DNA of 43,351 bases from Pseudomonas viridiflava (GTDB lineage: Bacteria; Pseudomonadota; Gammaproteobacteria; Pseudomonadales; Pseudomonadaceae). The translations under genes were made by a program, and so were the position numbers. Below the pieces are notes generated by a model. The model made no database searches, was not told the origin of the DNA, and saw only the letters and a list, made by a program, of their open reading frames with translations. Positions 22,488-34,802 of the stretch are shown in pieces. Position 1 is the stretch's first letter. Each line of letters starts with the position of its first letter. The stretch spans positions 1 to 43,351 of the forward strand of contig NZ_UTBG01000210.1 in NCBI RefSeq assembly GCF_900580675.1, in the 5' to 3' direction.

Positions 22488-23882
22488 GTGAACACTGCCG
22501 CCGCCACCCTCACCCGCCCCGCTCGCATCAGCCGCGAAGTGCGCGACCTGTTGACCCTCGCCCTGCCGATCATGATCGGCCAACTGGCCACCACTGCGAT
22601 GAGCTTTGTCGATGCGGTGATGGCCGGGCGCGTCAGCCCCCAGGACTTGGCGGCGGTGGGCCTGGGCAACTCGATCTGGATTCCGGTGTACCTGCTGATG
22701 ACCGGCACGCTGCTGGCCACCACGCCGAAAGTCGCCCAGCGCTACGGCGCCGGCCAGTTCAGCGAGATCGGCCCTTTGGTGCGCCAGTCCCTGTGGCTGG
22801 CGGTGGTGGTCGGGATCAGCGCCGCGTTGCTGTTGCTCTGCGCCGAACCGATCCTGCATGCAATGAAAGTCGAGCCCGACCTGATCAAGCCGTCCATGGG
22901 CTACCTGCACGGCATCGCCGCCGGCATGCCGGCCATCGCGTTGTACTACGTGCTGCGCTGTTTCAGCGATGGCCTGGGCCGCACGCGGCCGAGCATGGTC
23001 ATGGGCCTGTGCGGGCTGGCGCTGAATATTCCGCTGAACTACATCTTCATCTATGGGCACTTTGGCGTACCGGCCATGGGTGGCGTGGGCTGTGGCTGGG
23101 CCACGGCGATTGCGATGTGGGTGATGATGCTCGGCCTGGCCGGCTGGACGCGCTGGGCGCCGGTGTACCAGAGCAGTGAGCTGTTCAAGCGTTTTGACTG
23201 GCCGCAATGGGCGGTGATCAAGCGGGTACTGGGGATCGGCCTGCCGATCGGCATCGCGATCTTTGCCGAATCGAGCATCTTTGCGGTCATCGCCTTGTTG
23301 ATCGGCAGCCTCGGCGCCACCGTGGTGTCCGGCCATCAGATCGCCCTGAACGTCAGCTCCCTGGTGTTCATGATCCCTTACTCCCTGAGCATGGCCGTAA
23401 CGGTGCGCGTCGGCCAGGCGCTGGGGCGCGGTGAAGCCCGTGAGGCGCGTTTCGCCGCCGGGGTCGGCATGGGCACCGCGCTGGCGTATGCCTGCCTGTC
23501 CTGCAGCCTGATGCTGTTGTTTCGCGAGCAGATTGCAGCCATCTACACCCCCGACCCGATCGTGATCCACCTGGCGTCGACGCTGATCGTGTTTTCGGCG
23601 CTGTTCCAGTTCAGCGACTCGATCCAGGTCACCGCCGCCGGCGCCTTGCGTGGCTACCAGGACACGCGCGTGACCATGGTGCTGACCCTGTTTGCCTATT
23701 GGGGCGTGGGGCTGCCGGTGGGTTACGCGCTGGGGCTGACGCACTGGCTCGGCGAACCCAGCGGCCCGAGCGGTTTGTGGCAAGGGTTGATCGTGGGCCT
23801 GAGCTGTGCGGCGGGGATGTTGCTGGTGCGCCTGGCGCGCAGTGCACGCCGGCGCATTCGCCTGGACAAGGCGCGGGGTTAA
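22488..23882 (+). CDS. pmpM: MATE family multidrug efflux pump (PmpM/NorM type)
   Basis: A 464-residue inner-membrane protein with about 12 hydrophobic helices and the typical MATE N-terminus (LTLALPIMIGQLATTAMSFV, DAVMAGRVSPQDLAAV). The sequence closely resembles P. aeruginosa PmpM as I remember it (for example VTAAGALRGYQDTRVTMV and GIAIFAESSIF). PmpM exports cationic drugs such as fluoroquinolones and quaternary ammonium compounds by proton antiport. I chose a GTG start at 22488, since it gives the family N-terminus; an ATG at 22431 would add 19 residues. The ribosome site is weak for either. The stop codon overlaps that of the convergent tusA in a shared TTAA. Confidence 0.9.
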   Translation: MNTAAATLTRPARISREVRDLLTLALPIMIGQLATTAMSFVDAVMAGRVSPQDLAAVGLGNSIWIPVYLLMTGTLLATTPKVAQRYGAGQFSEIGPLVRQSLWLAVVVGISAALLLLCAEPILHAMKVEPDLIKPSMGYLHGIAAGMPAIALYYVLRCFSDGLGRTRPSMVMGLCGLALNIPLNYIFIYGHFGVPAMGGVGCGWATAIAMWVMMLGLAGWTRWAPVYQSSELFKRFDWPQWAVIKRVLGIGLPIGIAIFAESSIFAVIALLIGSLGATVVSGHQIALNVSSLVFMIPYSLSMAVTVRVGQALGRGEAREARFAAGVGMGTALAYACLSCSLMLLFREQIAAIYTPDPIVIHLASTLIVFSALFQFSDSIQVTAAGALRGYQDTRVTMVLTLFAYWGVGLPVGYALGLTHWLGEPSGPSGLWQGLIVGLSCAAGMLLVRLARSARRRIRLDKARG

Positions 23883-24130
23883 TCGGCCTTTTTACGGATC
23901 CAGTACAGGTACGTACCGGCCTGCTCCTGCTGATCCACCAGCTCGTGGTCAAGAAACACGCAGAACTTGGGGATATCGCGGCGCGTCGACGGGTCGGTCG
24001 CGATCACCTTGAGCAAGCCGCCCGGCGGCAGGTCACGGATGTGCTGGTGCAGCATCATCACCGGCTCCGGGCAGTTGAGGCCGGTGGCGTCGAGCACGGC
24101 GTCTACAGGCAAATCGAGGGGCTGGTTCAT
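23879..24130 (-). CDS. tusA: Sulfur-carrier protein TusA
   Basis: An 83-residue TusA/SirA fold protein. The persulfide-carrying Cys20 is in LDATGLNCPEPVMMLH, the family signature, and the C-terminus ends in TYLYWIRKKAD. TusA accepts sulfur from the IscS cysteine desulfurase and relays it for 2-thiouridine modification of tRNA and other sulfur routes. Its stop codon overlaps the pmpM stop codon by four bases (23879-23882). A REP pair lies upstream. Confidence 0.94.
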   Translation of the reverse strand: MNQPLDLPVDAVLDATGLNCPEPVMMLHQHIRDLPPGGLLKVIATDPSTRRDIPKFCVFLDHELVDQQEQAGTYLYWIRKKAD

Positions 24131-24162
24131 ACATTACTCCTGAAACGGACGCCGCTCAAAAT

Positions 24163-24250
24163 GTGGGAGCGGGCTTGCTCGCGAAGACGCGGGCACATTC
24201 AACATAAATTTCGACTGTTATACCGCTTTCGCGAGCAAGCCCGCTCCCAC
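24163..24250. repeat. REP pair, GTGGGAGCGGGCTTGCTCGC type
   Basis: Perfect 23-base inverted arms (24163-24185 and 24228-24250) with core GTGGGAGCGGGCTTGCTCGC. It lies between rlmM and tusA, both on the minus strand. Confidence 0.9.
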
Positions 24251-24258
24251 ACTGGATC

Positions 24259-25335
24259 TCAGCGGGACTTCGGTTTCTTCACATCCACCAATCGACGCAA
24301 ATGGCAGGTCACTTCCTCGCGGTCGTGGTACAGCTGCTTGCAGCCGATTTCCACGCGAATGCCGCGCGCCTTGAAGCCGTCTTCGATGCGCTCCAGCAGG
24401 CGTTTCACCTCGGCGTAGCGCTGCTTCATCGGCAACTTCAGGTTCACCACCGCTTCGCGACAATGCCCTTCACCGATCCAGGTTTCCAGCAACGCGGCGT
24501 TGCGCGCGGGTTTCTCGACGATATCGCAGACCATCCAGTCCACCGGCTGCTTGGGCACAAAGGTGAAGCCGTCGGCCATCAAGTGCTGCACCAGGCCGGT
24601 GTCCATCAGGCTTTCGGCCATCGGGCCGTTGTCGATGGCGGTCACCAGCATGCCACGGTTGACCAGTTGCCAGGTCCAGCCGCCGGGGGCTGCACCGAGG
24701 TCGACGCCGGTCATGTCGCCGTGCAGGCGCTCGTCCCACTGGTCGCGAGGGATAAAATGGTGCCAGGCCTCTTCCAGCTTCAGGGTCGAGCGGCTTGGCG
24801 CGTCACGCGGGAATTTCAGGCGCGGGATGCCCATCGGCCACATCGCCGAGTTGTTCGACTCGGCCAGGCCCATGAACACTTCGCGGCCGCTCTTGAAGGT
24901 CAGCAGCAGGCGCGGCTTGCTCGGGTCGTCGACCAGCTTGCCGGCATTCAACAGGGCTTTGCGCAGGTGCACTTCGAACTTCTTGCAGAAATTCGACAGT
25001 TCCTTGCCGTCGTTGGTGTCGACCATCTCCAGCCACAGGCTGCCGCACACCGGGAATTCGCGCAGGTGGGCGAGGATCACGCTGATGCGGTCGGTTTCCG
25101 GCAGGTCGATAAACACCCCGCGCGCCCACTGCCGCGGGAAGATCAGCTCGGCAAAGCGCTGGCCGTGCATCAGGCGCTGGGCGCCGTCTTCTTCGGTGCA
25201 GACAAATTCGGCGCAGGCGCTGCCGGTCTTGGCTTTGGCGTAGCCGGAAACGTTCAGGCGCGCGGCGTGTTCCGCGATCTCGGAACAGACTTCGCCTTCA
25301 AAACCCGGGCGGCAGTGCATAAAAAGGGTGTTCAT
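24259..25335 (-). CDS. rlmM: 23S rRNA 2'-O-ribose methyltransferase RlmM (C2498)
   Basis: A 358-residue enzyme. It starts MNTLFMHCRPGFEGEVCSEI and carries an N-terminal THUMP-like domain. The C-terminal RrmJ-like Rossmann methyltransferase has SAM motif I VDLGAAPGGWTWQLVNRG near 215-232 and the DWMVCDIVEKP segment (motif IV). RlmM methylates the 2'-OH of C2498 in 23S rRNA before 50S assembly. The start at 25335 has GGAG seven bases upstream; the in-frame ATG at 25350 lies before that site. It is divergent from acnA. Confidence 0.95.
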   Translation of the reverse strand: MNTLFMHCRPGFEGEVCSEIAEHAARLNVSGYAKAKTGSACAEFVCTEEDGAQRLMHGQRFAELIFPRQWARGVFIDLPETDRISVILAHLREFPVCGSLWLEMVDTNDGKELSNFCKKFEVHLRKALLNAGKLVDDPSKPRLLLTFKSGREVFMGLAESNNSAMWPMGIPRLKFPRDAPSRSTLKLEEAWHHFIPRDQWDERLHGDMTGVDLGAAPGGWTWQLVNRGMLVTAIDNGPMAESLMDTGLVQHLMADGFTFVPKQPVDWMVCDIVEKPARNAALLETWIGEGHCREAVVNLKLPMKQRYAEVKRLLERIEDGFKARGIRVEIGCKQLYHDREEVTCHLRRLVDVKKPKSR

Positions 25336-25525
25336 TGAATCTCCTGGCAACTGGCTTGCTGTAGCGCAAGGCCTGTCATGAAAACGCGCGCATGATAGCC
25401 GAGTTCGGAACCTTGGTTCTGTCCATAGAGTCCAGTAATTAGCCAGCTACTGAAAACAGGGCTAGTTTGAACGCTCTGTTCGTCCCGTCAGGTCCGTAGC
25501 CGTGCGGACCATAAGGAGTCATGTA

Positions 25526-28267
<2,742 letters not shown>

Positions 28268-28283
28268 GCGGCACTGCAAAGCC

Positions 28284-28378
28284 AAATGTGGGAGGGGGCT
28301 TGCCCCCGATGGCGGTGGATCAGGTATGGATACTCAACCTGACACACCGCTATCGGGAGCAAGCCCCCTCCCACATTT
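28284..28378. repeat. REP pair, GTGGGAGGGGGCTTGCCCCC type
   Basis: 27-base inverted arms (28284-28310 and 28352-28378), nearly perfect: GTGGGAGGGGGCTTGCCCCC on the left, while the right arm has a single mismatch (GCTCCC instead of GCCCCC). It lies between the convergent acnA and lpxO. Confidence 0.9.
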
Positions 28379-28394
28379 TTGACCGCGTTTCAGG

Positions 28395-29333
28395 TCAGCC
28401 GAACAACCACTTCCACAACAGCACCAACACCACCACCGCGAGCACAGGCCGCGCAATGCGGTAGGCCTTGGGATGCTTGCGCTTCCACTGTTTGACCTGG
28501 CCGCTGAATTTGTCACTGAAGGTCTTGCTCCAGGCATAGGCCTGGTTGATGCCGCCGACGCGTTCGTCGTCGAGGTTCTGCGGCGCCGTCGCGCGGCCCA
28601 GCTGCTTGCTGACCCAACGATTGACGCGGGTCATGATGCGATTGCTCAGCGGGCGTTCGATGTCGCAGAACAGGATCACGCGGGTTTGGTCGGTTTCGTT
28701 CTTCACCCAGTGCACGTACGTTTCGTCGAACATCACGTCTTCACCGTCGCGCCAGGCGTAGACCTGGCCATCGACAAAGATGCGGCAGTCGTCGGAGTTC
28801 GGCGTGGACAGGCCCAGGTGATAGCGCAGCGAACCGGCAAACGGGTCGCGGTGCGGGTTGAGGTGGCTGCCGCCCGGCAACAGCGCGAACATCGCGCCCT
28901 TGACGTTGGGAATGCTGCTCACCAGCGCCACGGTTTTCGGGCACAGCGCCTCGGCCGATGGCAGGGGTTTGTCGTACCACTTGAGGTAGAAGCGCTTCCA
29001 GCCTTTCTTGAAGAACGAACCGAAACCGGCGTCGTTATTCTTTTCGGCGGCGCGGATGTAACCCTCGTCGAACAGGTGCATGGCCTCTTCGCGGATGACT
29101 TCCCAGTTGTCCTTGAGCACATCCAGTTCCGGGAACTTGCTGCGGTCCAGGTACGGCTTGGACGGGACCGCCGAAAACAAGTACATCAAAGCGTTATACG
29201 GGGCGAACAGCGCCGAATGGCTGACGAACTGGCGCAACATCGGCAAACGGGCCTTGCCGCGCAAATGCACATACAACGTGCTGCCGATAAACAACATCAA
29301 CACCGACAGTTTGGCGGCCAAAGAAAAGGTCAT
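28395..29333 (-). CDS. lpxO: Lipid A 2-hydroxylase LpxO (aspartyl/asparaginyl beta-hydroxylase family)
   Basis: A 312-residue Fe(II)/2-oxoglutarate dioxygenase. The iron ligands lie in GSHLNPHRDPFAGSLRYHLG (His-Arg-Asp) and the distal His in ETYVHWVKNE; the 2-oxoglutarate Arg probably lies in TRVILFCDIERP. A hydrophobic N-terminal segment (LSVLMLFIGSTLYVHL) and a C-terminal one (PVLAVVVLVLLWKWLF) anchor it to the inner membrane. LpxO adds an (S)-2-hydroxyl to the secondary laurate of lipid A and affects antimicrobial peptide resistance. P. aeruginosa has two copies; which one this equals cannot be told here. Confidence 0.88.
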   Translation of the reverse strand: MTFSLAAKLSVLMLFIGSTLYVHLRGKARLPMLRQFVSHSALFAPYNALMYLFSAVPSKPYLDRSKFPELDVLKDNWEVIREEAMHLFDEGYIRAAEKNNDAGFGSFFKKGWKRFYLKWYDKPLPSAEALCPKTVALVSSIPNVKGAMFALLPGGSHLNPHRDPFAGSLRYHLGLSTPNSDDCRIFVDGQVYAWRDGEDVMFDETYVHWVKNETDQTRVILFCDIERPLSNRIMTRVNRWVSKQLGRATAPQNLDDERVGGINQAYAWSKTFSDKFSGQVKQWKRKHPKAYRIARPVLAVVVLVLLWKWLFG

Positions 29334-29460
29334 GCAGCAACTCCTGGAAATAAGCGCCTGGCCAACAGCCTCCCGTCAATGGGGAGCCAGACGTAACAGC
29401 CGGCCATGATAAACATTTGGAGCATTATGCAGAAGGCCCAGGCTGGCCGGCTGACCTAAA

Positions 29461-30435
<975 letters not shown>

Positions 30436-30559
30436 GACGGGTCCTATAGGCAATTTCAGGAAGGCCACAAGGGTAAGCCTCGTGCTGCAAAGCGTCCAGT
30501 CAGAGGAACGTTGGCGCCCTTGAAACAGTCAACCGCCTTATTGCACGGAGAACTGCACC

Positions 30560-31636
30560 ATGAAACGTCGCTACAGTTGGCCACTATGGACCGTCGCCGG
30601 GCTGGTGGTGGTCCTGGTTGCCTTGAGCATTGCGCTGCCTTACATGGTGCGCAACTACCTGAATGAAAAGCTCGCCGACATGGGCGACTACCGTGGCGAG
30701 GTCGCCGATGTGGACCTTGCGCTGTGGCGCGGTGCGTACCGGATCAACGGCCTGCAAATCGTCAAGGTGGATGGCAAGGTGCCGGTACCGTTCGTCAAGG
30801 CGCCGTTGATCGAGTTTGCCGTGAGCTGGCACTCATTGTGGTACGACCATGCTGTCGTTGCCGAGGGGCATTTTGTGAGGCCGGAAGTAAACTTCGTCGA
30901 CGGCGGTGCCAATAAACAGGCGTCCCAGACCGGTAAGGGCACTGACTGGCAGGAACAACTGCGCAAACTGCTACCGATCACGCTCAACGAAGTGCGCATC
31001 GAGGACGGCAAGATCGCCTTTCGCAACTTCAACTCCACGCCTCAAGTGAATATCAACGCCACGGGCGTCAACGCGAGTTTCTATAACCTGACCAACGTCG
31101 TGGACGTCAAAGGCAAGCGCGACGCCCGCTTCGAGGGTAAAGCGCTGCTGCAGGGCCAGGCGCCGCTGGAAGCCACTGCGACATTTGACCCGCTGAGCGA
31201 TTTCGAGGAATTCGAATTCCGGTTCCGCGCCCGTAACTTGCAGCTCAAACGCATGAACGACTTCGCGTCGGCCTACGGCAAATTCGACTTCAAGGCCGGT
31301 ACCGGCGATGTGGTGATCGAAGCCCAGGCTGAAAAAGGCCAACTGACCGGTTACATCAAGCCCCTGTTGCGCGACGTAGAAGTGTTCGACTGGAAGCAGG
31401 ACGTGGAAAACAAGGACAAGAATATCTTCCGCTCGATCTGGGAAGCCGTGGTCGGCGCCAGTGAAACGGTGCTGAAGAACCAGAATAAAAACCAGTTTGC
31501 CACCCGTGTGGAGCTCAGTGGCAGTGTGCATCAACAGAATGTCAGTGCGTTTTCTGCCTTTATCGCGATTTTGCGTAATGGCTTTATCCAGGCCTTCAAT
31601 GCGCGCTATGAACAGCCCAAGCCTTCTACGGACTAA
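30560..31636 (+). CDS. DUF748 (AsmA-like) membrane-anchored protein
   Basis: A 358-residue protein with one N-terminal membrane helix (LWTVAGLVVVLVALSIALP, residues about 9-28), then a periplasmic beta-rich region with the repeated pattern of DUF748/AsmA-like proteins (RINGLQIVKVDGKVPVPFV, LNEVRIEDGKIAFRNF, INATGVNASFYNLTNV). AsmA-like proteins are bridge-like lipid transport or envelope-maintenance factors; this short one has only one such module. GGAG precedes the ATG. It lies about 100 bases before the moxR-type gene on the same strand, so one operon is possible, and the trio seems conserved in Pseudomonas as I recall. Function unknown. Confidence 0.82.
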   Translation: MKRRYSWPLWTVAGLVVVLVALSIALPYMVRNYLNEKLADMGDYRGEVADVDLALWRGAYRINGLQIVKVDGKVPVPFVKAPLIEFAVSWHSLWYDHAVVAEGHFVRPEVNFVDGGANKQASQTGKGTDWQEQLRKLLPITLNEVRIEDGKIAFRNFNSTPQVNINATGVNASFYNLTNVVDVKGKRDARFEGKALLQGQAPLEATATFDPLSDFEEFEFRFRARNLQLKRMNDFASAYGKFDFKAGTGDVVIEAQAEKGQLTGYIKPLLRDVEVFDWKQDVENKDKNIFRSIWEAVVGASETVLKNQNKNQFATRVELSGSVHQQNVSAFSAFIAILRNGFIQAFNARYEQPKPSTD

Positions 31637-31741
31637 AGCGCGGCGTGACCGGCCATTCAGAGACTGAATAACCCGTCTGCGTTCACAGTCGCCGGGGCCG
31701 CGCGGTATAGTCCGGGCATTGATGAATTCGAGGAATGACCG

Positions 31742-32587
31742 ATGAAGTTCGAAGGCACCCAGGCCTATGTGGCTACCGATGACCTGAAACTGGCCGTCAA
31801 CGCCGCCATCACCCTGGAGCGCCCGCTGCTGGTCAAGGGCGAACCGGGCACCGGCAAGACCATGCTTGCCGAGCAACTGGCCGAGTCCTTCGGCGCCAGG
31901 CTGATCACGTGGCACATCAAGTCCACTACCAAGGCGCATCAAGGCCTCTACGAGTACGACGCGGTCAGCCGCCTGCGCGACTCGCAGCTGGGCGTGGACA
32001 AGGTGCACGATGTACGCAATTACCTGAAGAAGGGCAAACTCTGGGAGGCGTTCGAGTCCGAGGAGCGGGTGATTCTGCTGATCGATGAAATCGACAAGGC
32101 CGACATCGAATTCCCCAACGACCTGCTGCAAGAACTCGACAAGATGGAGTTCTACGTCTACGAAATCGACGAGACCATCAAGGCCAAGAAGCGCCCGATC
32201 ATCATCATTACTTCCAACAATGAAAAAGAGCTGCCGGACGCGTTTCTGCGTCGCTGCTTCTTCCATTACATCGCCTTCCCCGACCGCACCACCCTGCAAA
32301 AAATCGTCGATGTGCACTACCCCGACATCAAGAAAGACCTGGTCAGCGAAGCGCTGGACGTGTTCTTCGACGTGCGCAAAGTGCCGGGCCTGAAGAAAAA
32401 GCCTTCCACCTCCGAGCTGGTCGACTGGCTGAAACTGCTGATGGCCGACAATATCGGCGAAGTCGTGCTGCGCGAGCGTGACCCGACCAAGGCCATCCCG
32501 CCGCTGGCCGGTGCCTTGGTCAAGAATGAGCAAGACGTTCAGCTGCTCGAACGCCTGGCATTCATGAGCCGTCGCGGTAATCGATAA
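31742..32587 (+). CDS. MoxR-type AAA+ ATPase
   Basis: A 281-residue AAA+ protein. Walker A is GEPGTGKT at residues 33-40, Walker B is VILLIDEIDKAD, sensor 1 is IIIITSNNEKELPDAF with the arginine finger region LRRCFFHY, and a C-terminal lid follows. MoxR ATPases work as chaperones that activate or insert cofactors into partner complexes and almost always pair with a VWA-domain gene, as here. The stop TAA and the next ATG share one base (TAATG at 32585-32589), so translation is coupled. GAGGAATGACCG lies before the start. The substrate is not evident from the neighbours. Confidence 0.9.
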   Translation: MKFEGTQAYVATDDLKLAVNAAITLERPLLVKGEPGTGKTMLAEQLAESFGARLITWHIKSTTKAHQGLYEYDAVSRLRDSQLGVDKVHDVRNYLKKGKLWEAFESEERVILLIDEIDKADIEFPNDLLQELDKMEFYVYEIDETIKAKKRPIIIITSNNEKELPDAFLRRCFFHYIAFPDRTTLQKIVDVHYPDIKKDLVSEALDVFFDVRKVPGLKKKPSTSELVDWLKLLMADNIGEVVLRERDPTKAIPPLAGALVKNEQDVQLLERLAFMSRRGNR

Positions 32588-33765
32588 TGTTGCTCAACCT
32601 GTTCAATGAAATGCGTGCAGCCAAGGTGCCGGTATCGGTGCGCGAGCTGCTGGACCTGATCAACGCGCTGAAACAGCGCGTGACCTTCGCCGACATGGAC
32701 GAGTTTTACTACTTGGCCCGCGCGATCCTGGTCAAGGACGAACGGCATTTCGACAAGTTCGACCGGGCCTTCGGCGCGTATTTCAATGGCCTGGAAAAGC
32801 TCGACGACCACCTGCAGGCGCTGATTCCCGAAGAGTGGCTGCGCAAGGAGTTCGAGCGCTCGCTGAGCGAGGAAGAACGTGCGCAGATCCAGTCCCTTGG
32901 TGGCCTGGACAAGCTGATCGAGGAATTCAAGAAACGCCTGGAAGAACAGAAGGAACGCCACGCCGGCGGCAACAAGTGGATCGGCACCGGCGGCACCAGC
33001 CCGTTCGGCTCCGGCGGCTACAACCCGGAAGGCATCCGCGTGGGTGACGCCGGCAAGCGCCAGGGCAAGGCCGTGAAGGTCTGGGACCAGCGCGAGTACA
33101 AAAACCTCGACGATCAAGTGGAACTGGGCACGCGCAATATCAAGATCGCCCTGCGCCGCCTGCGCAAGTTTGCGCGCCAGGGTGCGGCTGAAGAGTTGGA
33201 CATCGACGGCACGATCGACCATACCGCGCGCGACGCCGGGTTGCTGAACATCCAGATGCGCCCGGAACGGCGCAACACCATCAAGCTGCTGTTGCTGTTC
33301 GACATTGGCGGCTCGATGGACGCGCACGTGAAGATCTGCGAAGAGCTGTTCTCCGCGTGCAAGACCGAGTTCAAGCACCTTGAATATTTTTACTTCCACA
33401 ACTTCGTGTACGAGTCGGTGTGGAAGAACAACGGGCGCCGCACCTCGGAGCGCACCTCCACCCAGGACCTGCTGCACAAGTATGGCGCGGACTACAAAGT
33501 GATCTTTATCGGCGACGCGTCGATGGCGCCGTATGAAATCACCCAGGCCGGCGGCAGCGTCGAGCATTGGAATGAAGAGCCGGGGTATGTGTGGATGCAG
33601 CGCTTCATGGCCAAGTACAAGAAGCTGATCTGGATAAACCCGTACCCGAAGGACACCTGGGGGTATACGGCGTCAACGGGGATTGTGCGGGAGTTGGTGG
33701 AGGATCAGATGTATCCACTGACACTGCGCGGGTTGGAAGAAGGGATGCGTTTTCTCTCCAAGTAA
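32587..33765 (+). CDS. VWA-domain protein, CoxE-like partner of the MoxR ATPase
   Basis: A 392-residue cytosolic protein. The N-terminal part is helical (LLNLFNEMRAAKVPVSVREL), with a charged coiled coil (LIEEFKKRLEEQKERHAGG) and a Gly-rich hinge. The C-terminal von Willebrand A domain begins at LLLLFDIGGSMDAHVKICEE. Its metal site reads D239-I-G-G-S243 instead of the textbook D-x-S-x-S, so one metal-coordinating Ser is Gly; the GDASMAPYE segment may supply a later residue. No signal peptide. It overlaps the MoxR gene by one base, which indicates a stoichiometric pair. A REP pair follows. Confidence 0.9.
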   Translation: MLLNLFNEMRAAKVPVSVRELLDLINALKQRVTFADMDEFYYLARAILVKDERHFDKFDRAFGAYFNGLEKLDDHLQALIPEEWLRKEFERSLSEEERAQIQSLGGLDKLIEEFKKRLEEQKERHAGGNKWIGTGGTSPFGSGGYNPEGIRVGDAGKRQGKAVKVWDQREYKNLDDQVELGTRNIKIALRRLRKFARQGAAEELDIDGTIDHTARDAGLLNIQMRPERRNTIKLLLLFDIGGSMDAHVKICEELFSACKTEFKHLEYFYFHNFVYESVWKNNGRRTSERTSTQDLLHKYGADYKVIFIGDASMAPYEITQAGGSVEHWNEEPGYVWMQRFMAKYKKLIWINPYPKDTWGYTASTGIVRELVEDQMYPLTLRGLEEGMRFLSK

Positions 33766-33774
33766 CTGGAGATC

Positions 33775-33872
33775 AAAATGTGGGAGCGGGCTTGCTCGCG
33801 AAAGCGGCGTATCAGCCAGCAAATTCGGCGACTGACACACTGCATTCGCGAGCAAGCCCGCTCCCACATTTT
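33775..33872. repeat. REP pair, GTGGGAGCGGGCTTGCTCGC type
   Basis: Perfect 28-base inverted arms (33775-33802 and 33845-33872), nearly the same sequence as the element at 24163-24250. It lies between the convergent VWA gene and pxpC. Confidence 0.92.
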
Positions 33873-33887
33873 GGATTACGGCGTTCT

Positions 33888-34802
33888 TCAGCCTGTGGTG
33901 AACCTCTGCAAGAAGTTGATGTGCTGCCGATGCGCCGTTTCCTGCACCACCGGCGCCAACCTGATTTTCTCCCCCGGCAGACACTGCGCCAGCCGCGCCA
34001 ATGCCAGCGGCGTCAGCGCCCCCAATCGCGGGTAACCGCCAATGGTCTGCCGATCATTAAGCAACACGATCGGCTGCCCATCCGGCGGCACCTGGATCGC
34101 TCCCAGCGGAATTCCTTCAGAGATCAACGACGGCCCCTGATACTGCAAGGGCGTGCCCAGCAGGCGCATGCCCATGCGGTCGGCGCGGCTGTCGAGGGCC
34201 CATTCGGTGTTGAACGCATCGAACAGGCTCTGCCCACTGAACTGGCCGATCTGCGCGCCGACGATCACGTCCAGCGGTGCTGCGGAATGCAAATTCGCGT
34301 GACTCAACACCTTCATCGCACCGCCCGTACCGGAATAGGCCAGCAGCGCGCCTTCGGCCAAGGCCTTGCCGAAACCGTCCAGCCCGCCCAATTCCTCGCG
34401 CACCACCGTGGCACAACTGCCGAGCATATCCGGCGCATCAAACCCGCCCGGTGCCGCCAGGTAAGCCCGCGCACCACTGAACGGCTGGGTAAAACGCAAA
34501 CGCTGGCCCTTTTGCAGGATAAAACTGCGGCCGGGACTGATCGCCCGTTCGTCGATGTACGCGCCCAGGTCCGCCCCAGCCAGGGCCAGCAGGCAGTAAT
34601 CCTCGGCCTGCACGGTGAACCCGCCCAGGGTGATTTCCACCACGGGCGCGTCGAGCGCATTGCCCAACAGCCAGTTGGCCCAGGACATCGATACCCAATC
34701 CAGCGCGCCGCCCTGGGTCACGCCCAGATGGCGCACGCCGAAACGCCCGGCGTCCTGCAACAGGCACAGCGGGGTGCTGGCCTCGATCAATAAGCGGCTC
34801 AT
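33888..34802 (-). CDS. pxpC: 5-oxoprolinase subunit C (biotin-dependent carboxylase-like, KipA family)
   Basis: A 304-residue protein of the AHS2/KipA family: MSRLLIEASTPLCLLQDAGR, FGVRHLGVTQGGALDWVSMS, ALAGADLGAYIDER, RAYLAAPGGFD. With PxpB and PxpA it hydrolyses 5-oxoproline to glutamate using ATP, recycling a damage product of glutamine and glutamate. Its ATG overlaps the pxpB stop codon by four bases (ATGA), so it is the last gene of a tightly coupled pxpA-pxpB-pxpC operon. A REP pair lies downstream. Confidence 0.92.
   Translation of the reverse strand: MSRLLIEASTPLCLLQDAGRFGVRHLGVTQGGALDWVSMSWANWLLGNALDAPVVEITLGGFTVQAEDYCLLALAGADLGAYIDERAISPGRSFILQKGQRLRFTQPFSGARAYLAAPGGFDAPDMLGSCATVVREELGGLDGFGKALAEGALLAYSGTGGAMKVLSHANLHSAAPLDVIVGAQIGQFSGQSLFDAFNTEWALDSRADRMGMRLLGTPLQYQGPSLISEGIPLGAIQVPPDGQPIVLLNDRQTIGGYPRLGALTPLALARLAQCLPGEKIRLAPVVQETAHRQHINFLQRFTTG

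Noticed and set aside
31742..33765. MoxR-VWA pair as a ternary conflict/defence system
   Set aside because: No third effector (protease, nuclease or kinase) is encoded nearby, and the surrounding genes are core metabolism. The pair fits ordinary MoxR-CoxE chaperone modules.
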